DNA of 64,000 bases, from the NCBI GenBank assembly GCA_045130475.1, contig JBGUPU010000022.1, positions 47,201 through 111,200 of the forward strand, in the 5' to 3' direction. The translations under genes were made by a program, and so were the position numbers. The stretch is from CAG-791 sp045130475. GTDB taxonomy: Bacteria > Bacillota > Clostridia > Lachnospirales > Lachnospiraceae. The notes beneath the pieces are model-generated. The model ran no database searches. It had not been told where the DNA came from and saw nothing but the letters and a program-made list of their open reading frames with translations. Shown here in pieces: positions 53,262 through 61,964 of the stretch. Every line of letters begins with the position of its first letter. The stretch's first letter is position 1.

Positions 53262-54953
53262 ATGTGTTCCATACTTGCTTACTGCAGCGGGCAGGCGGAT
53301 CCGCAGGTCATGGCGGAAATGCTTGCAAAGACAATCACGAGAGGACCGGATGATACCCGGATCATGGAGACCGGAAACGGTTATCTGGGCTTCAACCGTC
53401 TCTCGATCATGGGGCTCACACCGGAAGGTATGCAGCCTTTTACTCTCAACCATAATGCTGTAGTCTGCAATGGGGAACTGTACGGCTTTCGGAAAATGCG
53501 TGACGCCTTGAAAAAGCGTGGATATTCTTTCAAAAGCGATTCAGACTGTGAGATCCTGCTGCCCATGTACAGGGAGTTCGGAACGGAGATGTTCCGCCTG
53601 CTGGATGCGGAGTTTGCCCTTGTCCTCTACGATGGACAGTCACAGAAATACATCGCGGCACGGGACCCGGTGGGAATCCGCCCTCTCTACTACGGACAGG
53701 ATGAGCGCGGTGCCTATGTCTTTTCCTCAGAACCCAAGAGCCTGGTCGGAGTATGTACAAAGATCATGCCTTTCCCGCCCGGACATTATGCCGTGATCGA
53801 GGCGATTGGCCCGAAGGATGCTTCTGAAGCAAAGGAAAGCGGGACGCACGCCGGCATCAAACGGCACAGCTCTGACAATCCTGCGGGAACCTGTCCGGCA
53901 CAGAAAATGGAGCTTCACGAATACCGAAGGATCTGGAAAGCAGATCATATGTGCTCAGATGATCTGGAGACGATTGCTGTCCGGATCCGGGAAAAGCTTC
54001 TGACAGGGATCGAAAAGCGCCTGGATGCGGACGCGCCGGTGGGCTTCCTTTTGTCCGGCGGACTCGATTCATCCCTGGTCTGCGGAGCTGCTGCAAAGCT
54101 GTTGGACAAGCCTCTTCAGACTTTTTCCATCGGAATGGATCTGGATGCCATCGACCTGAAATACGCCCGTAAAGTGGCGGATTATATCGGGAGCGACCAC
54201 CACGAAGTGATCATGACGAGGGACGATGTCATCGCAGCTCTGGAGCCCGTTATCCACGCCCTCGGTACCTGGGACATCACGACGGTACGCGCCTCGATCG
54301 GCATGTATCTGGTCTGCAAATGGATCCATGAAAACACAGACATCCGTGTCATCCTGACCGGCGAGATTTCCGATGAGATTTTCGGCTATAAATATACGGA
54401 CTTCGCACCAAGCGCAGCTGCTTTTCAGGAAGAATCGGAGAAGAGGATCCGCGAGATCCACATGTACGATGTCCTGCGCGCGGACCGCTGCATCAGCGTC
54501 CATTCCCTGGAGGCCCGCGTACCTTTCGGAGACCTTGACTTTCTGTCCTACTGTATGGCGATCGACCCCCAAAAGAAGCTGAACACCTACGGCATCGGCA
54601 AATATCTGCTGCGCCATGCTTTCGAGCAGGATGATCTGATCCCGCGTGAGATCCTCATGCGTGAGAAAGCCGCCTTTTCCGATGCGGTCGGCCATTCCAT
54701 GCGCCGCGACCTCATGGACTATGCCGAAACTCTCTACACAGATGAAGAATATGAGACCAAACGGCAGGGGTACACACATGCCATGCCCTTTACTAAAGAA
54801 TCCCTGCTTTACCGCGAGATCTTTGAAAAATACTACCCCGGCCAGGCACAGATGGTAGCTGACTTCTGGATGCCCAACAAGAGCTGGGAGGGGTGTGATG
54901 TCAACGATCCTTCCGCCAGTGTCCTCTCCAACTACGGCGCCAGCGGACTGTAA
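53262..54953 (+). CDS. asnB: Asparagine synthetase B (glutamine-hydrolysing)
   Basis: 563 residues. It forms asparagine from aspartate, glutamine and ATP. Met-Cys-Ser at the start gives the nucleophile Cys after Met removal; CNGELYGF and SDCEIL mark the amidotransferase; the synthetase has FLLSGGLDSSLV and ISDEIFGYKY. Residues about 181-215 are a polar insertion after PFPPGHYAVIEA, explaining the extra length. CGGAGG precedes ATG 53262; an upstream start at 53142 would lie in the terminator hairpin and lose the Cys2. Confidence 0.95.
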   Translation: MCSILAYCSGQADPQVMAEMLAKTITRGPDDTRIMETGNGYLGFNRLSIMGLTPEGMQPFTLNHNAVVCNGELYGFRKMRDALKKRGYSFKSDSDCEILLPMYREFGTEMFRLLDAEFALVLYDGQSQKYIAARDPVGIRPLYYGQDERGAYVFSSEPKSLVGVCTKIMPFPPGHYAVIEAIGPKDASEAKESGTHAGIKRHSSDNPAGTCPAQKMELHEYRRIWKADHMCSDDLETIAVRIREKLLTGIEKRLDADAPVGFLLSGGLDSSLVCGAAAKLLDKPLQTFSIGMDLDAIDLKYARKVADYIGSDHHEVIMTRDDVIAALEPVIHALGTWDITTVRASIGMYLVCKWIHENTDIRVILTGEISDEIFGYKYTDFAPSAAAFQEESEKRIREIHMYDVLRADRCISVHSLEARVPFGDLDFLSYCMAIDPQKKLNTYGIGKYLLRHAFEQDDLIPREILMREKAAFSDAVGHSMRRDLMDYAETLYTDEEYETKRQGYTHAMPFTKESLLYREIFEKYYPGQAQMVADFWMPNKSWEGCDVNDPSASVLSNYGASGL

Positions 54954-55065
54954 TGAGTACTCCGGTATGATCTTTCACCTTTTGACACTTGCGGAGCATG
55001 TGCGGCCTTCGCGAAAAAGCTTCAGGAAACCATTGTCCTGAGGCATCTCGGCACGGGAGATAAAC

Positions 55066-56187
55066 ATGAACAAGACGATCGATAGAAAAATCATTCTGGA
55101 GGACGGAAGGGAATTTTTCGGATATGCCTTCGGCGCTTCTGATAACAGGGTATGCGAGATAGTTTTCAACACATCCATGGCGGGCTATCAGGAGATTTTG
55201 TCTGATCTGTCCTACACGGATCAGGCGGTCGTTATGACCTATCCGCTGATCGGTAATTACGGGATGGCAGTAGAGGATTATGAATCTATCACCCCCTCGA
55301 TCGGTGCCCTGATCGTGCGCGAATACAATGATGAGCCGTCCAATTTCCGCAGCCTTAAGACGCTGGGGGAGGTGATGGAGTCCAACGGAATTCCCGGAAT
55401 CGGAGGGGTGGACACACGCGCCCTGACCCGGTCTATCCGGGATTACGGGACAAGGAAGGCCCTGATCACGGATGCGGATATGCCGCAGGCAGAGGGACTC
55501 GATATTCTGCGCAGTACAATACTTCCGACCAATGCTGTTTCCCGGGTGAGCTGCAGGGATCCCTGGACTTCGGAATCTCCCCTTGCACTGAACCCCTTGG
55601 ATTCCATATCCTCTGCCGCAGGAAGACCCCTTCGGATCGCTGCTGTCGACTGCGGGATGAAGCGCAATATTGTCCGCTCCCTCAACCGCAGGGGATGCAC
55701 TGTGACGGTGCTGCCCTGGAATACGCCGGCAGACAAGATCCGGGCACTGCAGCCGGACGGGATCCTTTTGTCCAATGGACCGGGAGATCCCACAGATGTC
55801 CCGGAGACCATTGCGACTGTCCGCTCCCTGATCGGAAGCTTCCCCATTTTCGGAATCTGCCTTGGCCATCAGATCCTCTCTCTGGCCTATGGAGCCCGGA
55901 CCTACAAGCTCAAATTCGGCCACCGAGGCGGAAACCATCCGGTGAAAAATCTTCTGACAGGAAAGATTGAGATCACTTCCCAGAATCATTCCTATGCCAT
56001 TGAAGAAGAAAGCCTCGCTAATACTCCGCTTTCGATCACCCATGTAAACCTGCTGGACGGAACGATTGAAGGTGTTGAGTGTGTCCGGGACAGGGCTTTC
56101 GGCGTACAGTACCATCCTGAGAGCGCGCCGGGACCCCAGGACAGTGCTTACCTGTTTGACAAATTCCTGCAAATAATACGTCAGTGA
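55066..56187 (+). CDS. carA: Carbamoyl-phosphate synthase small subunit
   Basis: 373 residues, hydrolysing glutamine to feed CarB. The N-terminal domain has LEDGREFFGYAFG and NTSMAGYQEILSD. The amidotransferase has LSNGPGDPTDV, FGICLGHQILSL with the nucleophile Cys, and QYHPESAPGP. It begins 112 bases after asnB. A 192-base gap with its own leader hairpin separates it from carB2, so the two subunits are not tightly coupled. Confidence 0.95.
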   Translation: MNKTIDRKIILEDGREFFGYAFGASDNRVCEIVFNTSMAGYQEILSDLSYTDQAVVMTYPLIGNYGMAVEDYESITPSIGALIVREYNDEPSNFRSLKTLGEVMESNGIPGIGGVDTRALTRSIRDYGTRKALITDADMPQAEGLDILRSTILPTNAVSRVSCRDPWTSESPLALNPLDSISSAAGRPLRIAAVDCGMKRNIVRSLNRRGCTVTVLPWNTPADKIRALQPDGILLSNGPGDPTDVPETIATVRSLIGSFPIFGICLGHQILSLAYGARTYKLKFGHRGGNHPVKNLLTGKIEITSQNHSYAIEEESLANTPLSITHVNLLDGTIEGVECVRDRAFGVQYHPESAPGPQDSAYLFDKFLQIIRQ

Positions 56188-56301
56188 ACTGGTGAGGACA
56201 ATAAGAGCGAGGCAGCTCTTGCCAGGGCGGAGGCTCTGGGCAAAAGCCTGTAAACAAAATAATTGCCTGTCGGGTAAGAGTAAACCGGCAGCAATCTAAA
56301 T

Positions 56302-56364
56302 TTATATCTTAAAGCAAAGGCGCTTGAAGAGACGGTGAATACCGTCTTTTCGGGCGCTTTTTTT
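56302..56364 (+). promoter_or_regulatory. carB2 leader: -10 element and GCAAAGGCGC terminator hairpin
   Basis: A -10-like TTATAT/TATATC at 56302-56308 (no good -35) directly precedes GCAAAGGCGC (56314-56323). The hairpin pairs CTTGAAGAGACGGT with ACCGTCTTTTCGGGCG, followed by TTTTTTT. The sequence is almost identical to the asnB leader over the stem (AAAGGCGCTTGAAG-GACGG). Even if carB2 is read from the carA promoter, transcription must cross this terminator. Confidence 0.75.
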
Positions 56365-56379
56365 CTGAAGGAGATACTC

Positions 56380-59300
56380 ATGCCCAGAAGAAAGGACATC
56401 CACAAAATACTCGTCATCGGTTCCGGGCCGATCGTGATCGGCCAGGCGGCAGAGTTCGATTATGCAGGGACACAGGCCTGCCTTGCCCTGAAAGAAGAGG
56501 ACTATGAGGTGGTCTTGTGCAATTCGAACCCGGCGACGATCATGACAGATACCTCAATTGCTGACAAGGTCTATATGGAGCCGCTGACGTTGGAGTACAT
56601 CGCGAAGATCATCCGTTATGAACGCCCGGATGCGATTCTTCCGGGGATCGGCGGGCAGACCGGCCTGAATCTGGCCATGCAGCTGCAGAGGAAGGGGGTG
56701 CTGGACGAGTGCGGCACAGAGCTTCTGGGTACCAGCAGCGCTTCCATCGAGAAGGCGGAGGACCGGCTCCTGTTCAAGGAACTCTGTGAATCCCTGGGAG
56801 AGCCTGTCCTGCCATCAGAAATTGCTCATACGATCGAGGAAGGGCTTAGCGCGGCGCAAAAGATCGGTTACCCGCTCGTACTTCGCCCCGCATTTACTCT
56901 GGGAGGAACCGGAGGCGGTTTTGCACAGGACGAAAATGCTTTTCTTTCCCTGTTGAAAAATGCCTTGCAGCTGTCCCCGGTCCACGAGGTACTTATTGAG
57001 AAAAGTGTTAAGGGATATAAGGAAATCGAGTATGAAGTCATGCGCGACAGCAACGACACCGCTGTCACAATCTGCAACATGGAAAATGTCGATCCGGTCG
57101 GTATCCATACCGGAGACTCTGTTGTCGTATGTCCTTCCCAGACTCTGACCAATAAGGAGTACCACATGCTCCGCGACAGTGCCCTGAAGGTGATCCGGGC
57201 GCTTGAGATCGAGGGAGGCTGCAATGTCCAGTTCGCGCTGGATCCCCGGTCTTTCCAATACTATCTGATCGAAGTCAACCCCCGCGTCTCACGATCCTCC
57301 GCCCTGGCTTCCAAGGCGAGCGGATACCCGATTGCCCGTGTGTCCGCCAAGATCGGTATCGGCATGACCCTGGACGAGATCATGCTGGCCAATACCCCGG
57401 CCTGTTTTGAACCTTCTCTGGATTATGTCGTCACAAAAATGCCGCGATTCCCCTTTGACAAGTTTACCAGGCCGACCGGACTCACTCCGCTTCCTCAATC
57501 CGGAATTCCGGAATGGAGGAAGCTGCAGGAATTGAGCACCGAAGAAATAGACAACACTTTATCCACACAGATGAAAGCGACCGGCGAGGTCATGAGTATA
57601 GGACGCACCATGGAGGAAAGCCTTCTCAAGGCGATCCGTTCCCTTGAGACCGGGCATATACATCTGTATGATCCGAAGTATGATGATATGGAAAGCGCAG
57701 CTATTTTTGACTATATCCGGGAAGGCAGGGAGGACCGCATTTTTGCCATTGCGGAACTTTTCCGCAGGGTAGCAGCGGCAGAATCATCAGGATCAGCAGA
57801 TGAACACTTTGAAGAAGTGACGGAGAAGATCCGCTGCGCAACAGGCATGGATCCTCTCTTCTTACGTGTTCTCAGAAATATTGCTGCAGAGGAAAAGATT
57901 CTTCGCATGCAGCCCGGGAATGCGGATGCTCTGCGGGAGGCGAAGCGGATGGGCTTCTCCGATGCTGCGATCGGGCATTTCTGGGGAAAGACGGAGAAAG
58001 AGATTTTTGACCTGCGGCAGGGGAGCGGAATCGTTCCTGTCTACAAGATGATCGACACCTGCGCCTCAGAATTTGATAGCTATGTCCCCTATTTTTATTC
58101 CACTTATGAGGAGGAAAATGAAGCCTTCCCGCCTGTCAGAAAGCAGCTTGCCGGGAAAAGTAAAGACAGCGGATTGCAGGAAGAGACGAAAGATTCAAAA
58201 TACGGTGCTGCGCAGGAAGGTGTCGGAACATCTGAAAAAAAGAAAGTCATCGTTCTGGGCTCCGGTCCTATCCGCATCGGCCAGGGCGTGGAATTTGATT
58301 ATTCCACTGTTCATGCAGTCCAGACCCTGCAGAGAGCGGGCTATGAGGCGATCATTATCAACAACAATCCGGAGACCGTGTCCACGGATTATACCTGCTC
58401 GGACAAGCTGTATTTTGAACCTCTCTGCGTCGAAGATGTGATGAATATCATCGCGATGGAAAAACCGGAGGGCCTTATCGCCACGCTCGGCGGACAGACT
58501 GCCATAAATCTGGCTGAGCCCCTTCACGAACGCGGCGTCCGCCTCATCGGCACAGATTGCGATGCTATTGACCGCGCTGAAAACAGGGATGCTTTTGAAA
58601 AGCTTCTGGAAGAACTGCAGATCCCCCAGCCAAAGGGACGCGCCGTGACCTCGGTAGATGAGGGTGTCAGGGCTGCAGGAGAGATCGGCTATCCGGTGCT
58701 CGTGCGCCCTAGTTTTGTCCTGGGGGGACGTGCCATGCAGATCGTCGGCAAGGAAGAGGAAATGCACGAATACCTGCGGAATGCGGTGCAGATCGACGAG
58801 GACAAACCGGTCCTTGTGGACAAATACATCCGCGGCCGGGAAGTCGAAGTGGACGCCATCTGTGATGGTGAGACCGTCTTTGTCCCCGGGATCATGGAAC
58901 TGGTCGAGCGGACCGGCGTGCACTCCGGAGATTCCATCAGCGTCTATCCGCCCCGCAGCCTTTCGGAAGAGGTCAAAAAGACAATCCTTTCGTATGCCCT
59001 GAAACTGGGAATGGGGATCGGCATCAGGGGGCTTTTCAACATCCAGTTCATTGTAGATGAAAATGATGAAGTATATATCATCGAAGTCAATCCCCGCTCT
59101 TCCCGCACGGTACCTTTTCTTTCTAAAGCGACCGGGTACAGCCTGGCAGACATTGCCACACTTGTAAGCCTGGGGATCACTCTGCGCGGGCAGGGAATAA
59201 CGCAGGACAGCTGCATGAGCAGCGACAGTATGGGAGGCAGCTGCCCGGGAAAAAACAGTTCGGAAAATGAGGAGGGGACAGAAAAGAAAAAAGAAATGGA

Positions 59301-59880
59301 AACGGCTCTCTACCCTGCGGAAAAAACAAGGTATTATGTCAAGGTTCCGGCATTTTCTTTTTCCAAACTCCACGGAATGGATGCCTATCTGTCCCCGGAG
59401 ATGAAATCGACAGGGGAAGCGATCGGATATGACAAAAAGCTTCACAGGGCAATGTATAAGGCGATGATCGCCTCCGGTATGCAGCTGCGAAGTTACGGGA
59501 CAGTTCTCGTCAGCGTCGCGGATGAGGACAAGCTGGAAACGATTCCTCTGATCAAACGCTTTTATGACATGGGCTTTAACATCGAGGCAACTGCACTGAC
59601 AGGGGAATATCTGAAAAGAGCCGGAATCCGAAACCGGATCCGCCGTAAGCCCAGTGAGGGAAGTACTGAGATCCTGGATTCCCTCCGTGCCGGCTATGTG
59701 AGCTACGTGATCAATACACGCGCGATCCTGTCCGGCGTCCATTATGGTGACGGCATTCTGATCCGCGACTGCGCCGCCCAGAACAACGCTGTCATGCTGA
59801 CCTCCCTGGATACGGTCCGCATGCTGCTGGATGTGCTCGAGGAAGTGACCATGGGGATCTCTACCATTGATGCTGGGTGA
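56380..59880 (+). CDS. carB: Carbamoyl-phosphate synthase large subunit (copy in carA operon)
   Basis: 1166 residues, about 90 longer than the copy at 19117. Both ATP-grasp halves are intact (VIGSGPIVIGQAAEFDY; VLGSGPIRIGQGVEFDY; VLVRPSFVLGGRAM). The extra length sits in two low-complexity linkers, at about residues 587-623 (before the second half) and 938-983 (before the MGS-like domain). The MGS domain differs from the other copy and ends NAVMLTSLDTVRMLLDVLE, like pyrimidine-type (PyrAB) enzymes. GAAGGAG lies before ATG 56380. Confidence 0.94.
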   Translation: MPRRKDIHKILVIGSGPIVIGQAAEFDYAGTQACLALKEEDYEVVLCNSNPATIMTDTSIADKVYMEPLTLEYIAKIIRYERPDAILPGIGGQTGLNLAMQLQRKGVLDECGTELLGTSSASIEKAEDRLLFKELCESLGEPVLPSEIAHTIEEGLSAAQKIGYPLVLRPAFTLGGTGGGFAQDENAFLSLLKNALQLSPVHEVLIEKSVKGYKEIEYEVMRDSNDTAVTICNMENVDPVGIHTGDSVVVCPSQTLTNKEYHMLRDSALKVIRALEIEGGCNVQFALDPRSFQYYLIEVNPRVSRSSALASKASGYPIARVSAKIGIGMTLDEIMLANTPACFEPSLDYVVTKMPRFPFDKFTRPTGLTPLPQSGIPEWRKLQELSTEEIDNTLSTQMKATGEVMSIGRTMEESLLKAIRSLETGHIHLYDPKYDDMESAAIFDYIREGREDRIFAIAELFRRVAAAESSGSADEHFEEVTEKIRCATGMDPLFLRVLRNIAAEEKILRMQPGNADALREAKRMGFSDAAIGHFWGKTEKEIFDLRQGSGIVPVYKMIDTCASEFDSYVPYFYSTYEEENEAFPPVRKQLAGKSKDSGLQEETKDSKYGAAQEGVGTSEKKKVIVLGSGPIRIGQGVEFDYSTVHAVQTLQRAGYEAIIINNNPETVSTDYTCSDKLYFEPLCVEDVMNIIAMEKPEGLIATLGGQTAINLAEPLHERGVRLIGTDCDAIDRAENRDAFEKLLEELQIPQPKGRAVTSVDEGVRAAGEIGYPVLVRPSFVLGGRAMQIVGKEEEMHEYLRNAVQIDEDKPVLVDKYIRGREVEVDAICDGETVFVPGIMELVERTGVHSGDSISVYPPRSLSEEVKKTILSYALKLGMGIGIRGLFNIQFIVDENDEVYIIEVNPRSSRTVPFLSKATGYSLADIATLVSLGITLRGQGITQDSCMSSDSMGGSCPGKNSSENEEGTEKKKEMETALYPAEKTRYYVKVPAFSFSKLHGMDAYLSPEMKSTGEAIGYDKKLHRAMYKAMIASGMQLRSYGTVLVSVADEDKLETIPLIKRFYDMGFNIEATALTGEYLKRAGIRNRIRRKPSEGSTEILDSLRAGYVSYVINTRAILSGVHYGDGILIRDCAAQNNAVMLTSLDTVRMLLDVLEEVTMGISTIDAG

Positions 59881-59908
59881 AGTGCAAAGAACAGGAGGAC
59901 CGACGGAG

Positions 59909-61321
59909 ATGATTCATGAAGAATGCGGCGTTTTCGGAATCTGGCAGGCAAAGAGCGGACCTGTGGCGCAGATGGCCTATACAGGCTTATTTGCGCTGCA
60001 GCACCGTGGACAGGAAGCGGCGGGTATTGCATTGAGCGACCGGGGCGTGTTCCGCCATCACAAGGATGTGGGGCTTGTGAGCGAAGTATTTGCAAAAGAT
60101 GAACTGGACAGATTGGGAGAAGGGAACATCGCAGTCGGGCATGTCCGCTATTCCACCAGCGGAAATCCCGGGCGCAGTAATGCTCAGCCGATCGTGGTCC
60201 GCCACGGGAAAGGAAACATGGCTGTCTGTCACAACGGCAATCTGGTCAATTCCACACTGCTGAGAGAAAAACTGGAACAGAAGGGCTGTATTTTTCACAC
60301 GACAAGTGACACAGAGGTGATCTCTTATCTGCTCACACAGGAGCGTCTGGAAAGCGGCTCGATCGAGGAGGCACTGGAACGTGTCATGGATCGGATTGAC
60401 GGAGCCTATTCCCTGGTTGTGATGTCGCCGACAAAACTGCTTGCCGCCCGGGATCCCCGCGGTTTCAGGCCGCTGTGCATCGGGCATCTTCCGAACGGAG
60501 GCTTTGCGGCAGCATCCGAGAGCTGTGCACTGGATGCTGTCGGGGCGCGCCTTGAGCGGGAACTGGAACCGGGAGAAATCGTAGTCGTCAGCCGTGAGGG
60601 CGTCTCTTCAATCCGCAGTCACTGCCTGCAGTCCACCCGCGCTCTCTGCGTCTTTGAATATATTTATTTTGCGCGGCCGGATTCCGTCATCGAGGGATGC
60701 ACCGTGCATGATGCGCGCCGCTGCGCAGGAAAACTTCTGGCTGCGGCACATCCAGTGGACGCGGATGTTATCATCGGTGTTCCGGATTCCGGACTGGATG
60801 CGGCGATTGGCTTTTCCGCCGCCTCCGGTATTCCCTATGATGTCGGACTGGTCAAGAACAAATATGTCGGCCGCACCTTTATTGCGCCCTCACAGGAGCT
60901 GCGCGAACAGATGGTGCGGAATAAGCTCAATCCGATCCGCCGGGTCATTGAAGGAAAAAGAGTCGTCCTCCTGGATGACTCCATTGTGCGCGGTACAACG
61001 ATCGCGCAGCTGATCCATATTATCCGGGAAACCGGGGCAAAGGAAGTTCATGTGAGAATCTCTGCTCCGCCCTTCCTGCACCCCTGCTACTATGGGACAG
61101 ATATCGATTCCGAGGAGAATCTGATCGCGGCGCGCCACAGTGTGGAGGAGACGGCAGCATTCATCGGAGCGGACACTCTGGGCTATCTGTCTGTCGAGGA
61201 TGCGAAAAAAATTCCCGGGCAAATGGGATGCGGGCTATGCACTGCATGCTTTGATGGATGTTATCCTACACAAGTTCCGCGCGATGCAGGAAAAAACCGT
61301 TTCGAGCAGCCATTATTTTAG
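59909..61321 (+). CDS. purF: Amidophosphoribosyltransferase
   Basis: 470 residues; first committed step of purine synthesis. MIHEEC is a short propeptide whose removal exposes the catalytic Cys; FALQHRGQEAAGI and RYSTSGNPG follow. The PRPP site is VVLLDDSIVRGTT, and the C-terminal Cys cluster GCGLCTACFDGCYP indicates the 4Fe-4S-containing Bacillus type. ATG 59909, 28 bases after carB2, is preferred to ATG 59867, which would overlap carB2 and extend the propeptide. Its operon with car genes rather than pur genes is unusual. Confidence 0.95.
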   Translation: MIHEECGVFGIWQAKSGPVAQMAYTGLFALQHRGQEAAGIALSDRGVFRHHKDVGLVSEVFAKDELDRLGEGNIAVGHVRYSTSGNPGRSNAQPIVVRHGKGNMAVCHNGNLVNSTLLREKLEQKGCIFHTTSDTEVISYLLTQERLESGSIEEALERVMDRIDGAYSLVVMSPTKLLAARDPRGFRPLCIGHLPNGGFAAASESCALDAVGARLERELEPGEIVVVSREGVSSIRSHCLQSTRALCVFEYIYFARPDSVIEGCTVHDARRCAGKLLAAAHPVDADVIIGVPDSGLDAAIGFSAASGIPYDVGLVKNKYVGRTFIAPSQELREQMVRNKLNPIRRVIEGKRVVLLDDSIVRGTTIAQLIHIIRETGAKEVHVRISAPPFLHPCYYGTDIDSEENLIAARHSVEETAAFIGADTLGYLSVEDAKKIPGQMGCGLCTACFDGCYPTQVPRDAGKNRFEQPLF

Positions 61322-61418
61322 CCGGGAAAAAGTCCGCAAATGCTCGAGCGAGCCCGGCATTTGCGGCAGTTTTCCTCGCTGCTTTAATCAAAGGTCACAA
61401 AAAAATTGCCCTGAAAAG

Positions 61419-61469
61419 TGTATTATTGTATACAATAACGTTTGACTTTCCATGTAAACCGTGTATAAT
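61419..61469 (+). promoter_or_regulatory. amt promoter with upstream TGTA-N8-TACA box
   Basis: TGTATTATTGTATACA (61419-61434), then 7 bases, TTGACT (61442-61447), a 16-base spacer, and TATAAT (61464-61469). The box and flanks (GAAAAGTGTAT-ATTGTATACAA) are nearly identical to those of asnB. Confidence 0.85.
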
Positions 61470-61482
61470 AACAGACATAAAA

Positions 61483-61529
61483 GCAAAGGCGCTGAGGAAT
61501 AAATTTCCTGCAGCGCCTTTACTTTTTTA
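61483..61529 (+). terminator. amt leader: GCAAAGGCGC terminator hairpin
   Basis: GCAAAGGCGCTG (61483-61494) at about +8 pairs with CAGCGCCTTTAC (61511-61522) around an AGGAAataaaTTTCCT inner stem, followed by TTTTTT. It is the fifth member of this leader family. Confidence 0.85.
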
Positions 61530-61584
61530 TCTCAGGGCTGCCGTAAGGTATCTTTCGCCGGATGGCGAACGGCAGCCCGCGGGA

Positions 61585-61750
61585 GGGCAGAGGGCGCATA
61601 TGAACTGCATCGCAGTTCATATTGCCGTTTTTACCCTCTTAATATACGGCCCGCGAAAGGAATTTTCCGCCTGACGGCGGACGCAGGCCGGTCGGGGCAG
61701 AGGGCGCATATAAACTGCATCACAGTTCATTGCCGCCTCCACCCTTTTAA
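61585..61750 (+). repeat. Tandem 110-base imperfect repeat in the amt leader
   Basis: The block GGGCAGAGGGCGCATAT, then RAACTGCATCRCAGTTCAT, occurs at 61585-61620 and again exactly 110 bases later (61695-61730) with two changes. Each unit has an inner AACTGC/GCAGTT hairpin and an outer AGAGGG/CCCTCT-type stem, and is preceded by a small CGCC-GGCG hairpin. A further hairpin GGGCTGCCGT/ACGGCAGCCC lies at about 61535-61574. The stretch to 61964 has no gene, but holds a TGTATACA palindrome at 61892-61899. Confidence 0.7.
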
Positions 61751-61964
61751 GACAAGAATCGGTCCGCAGCAGAAAGCCGGCTTGCCCGGATCGGGATTCT
61801 TCGGACAAGGGAGTCCGGACTCGAGATGAGTCCGGGCTGTTTTGTTTTCAGGGGGGGATTTTCGAAGGTTGTGTACGCATCATCAATTGGGTGTATACAC
61901 AGACGATATTTTATTTCATTGGCGGCCGCTCTGGCGGGCGGCATGGTCGGAAAGTGAGAGAAAA

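Noticed and set aside
58195..59742. 515-codon minus-strand frame opposite carB2
   Set aside because: Same codon-bias shadow; carB2 is intact on the plus strand.
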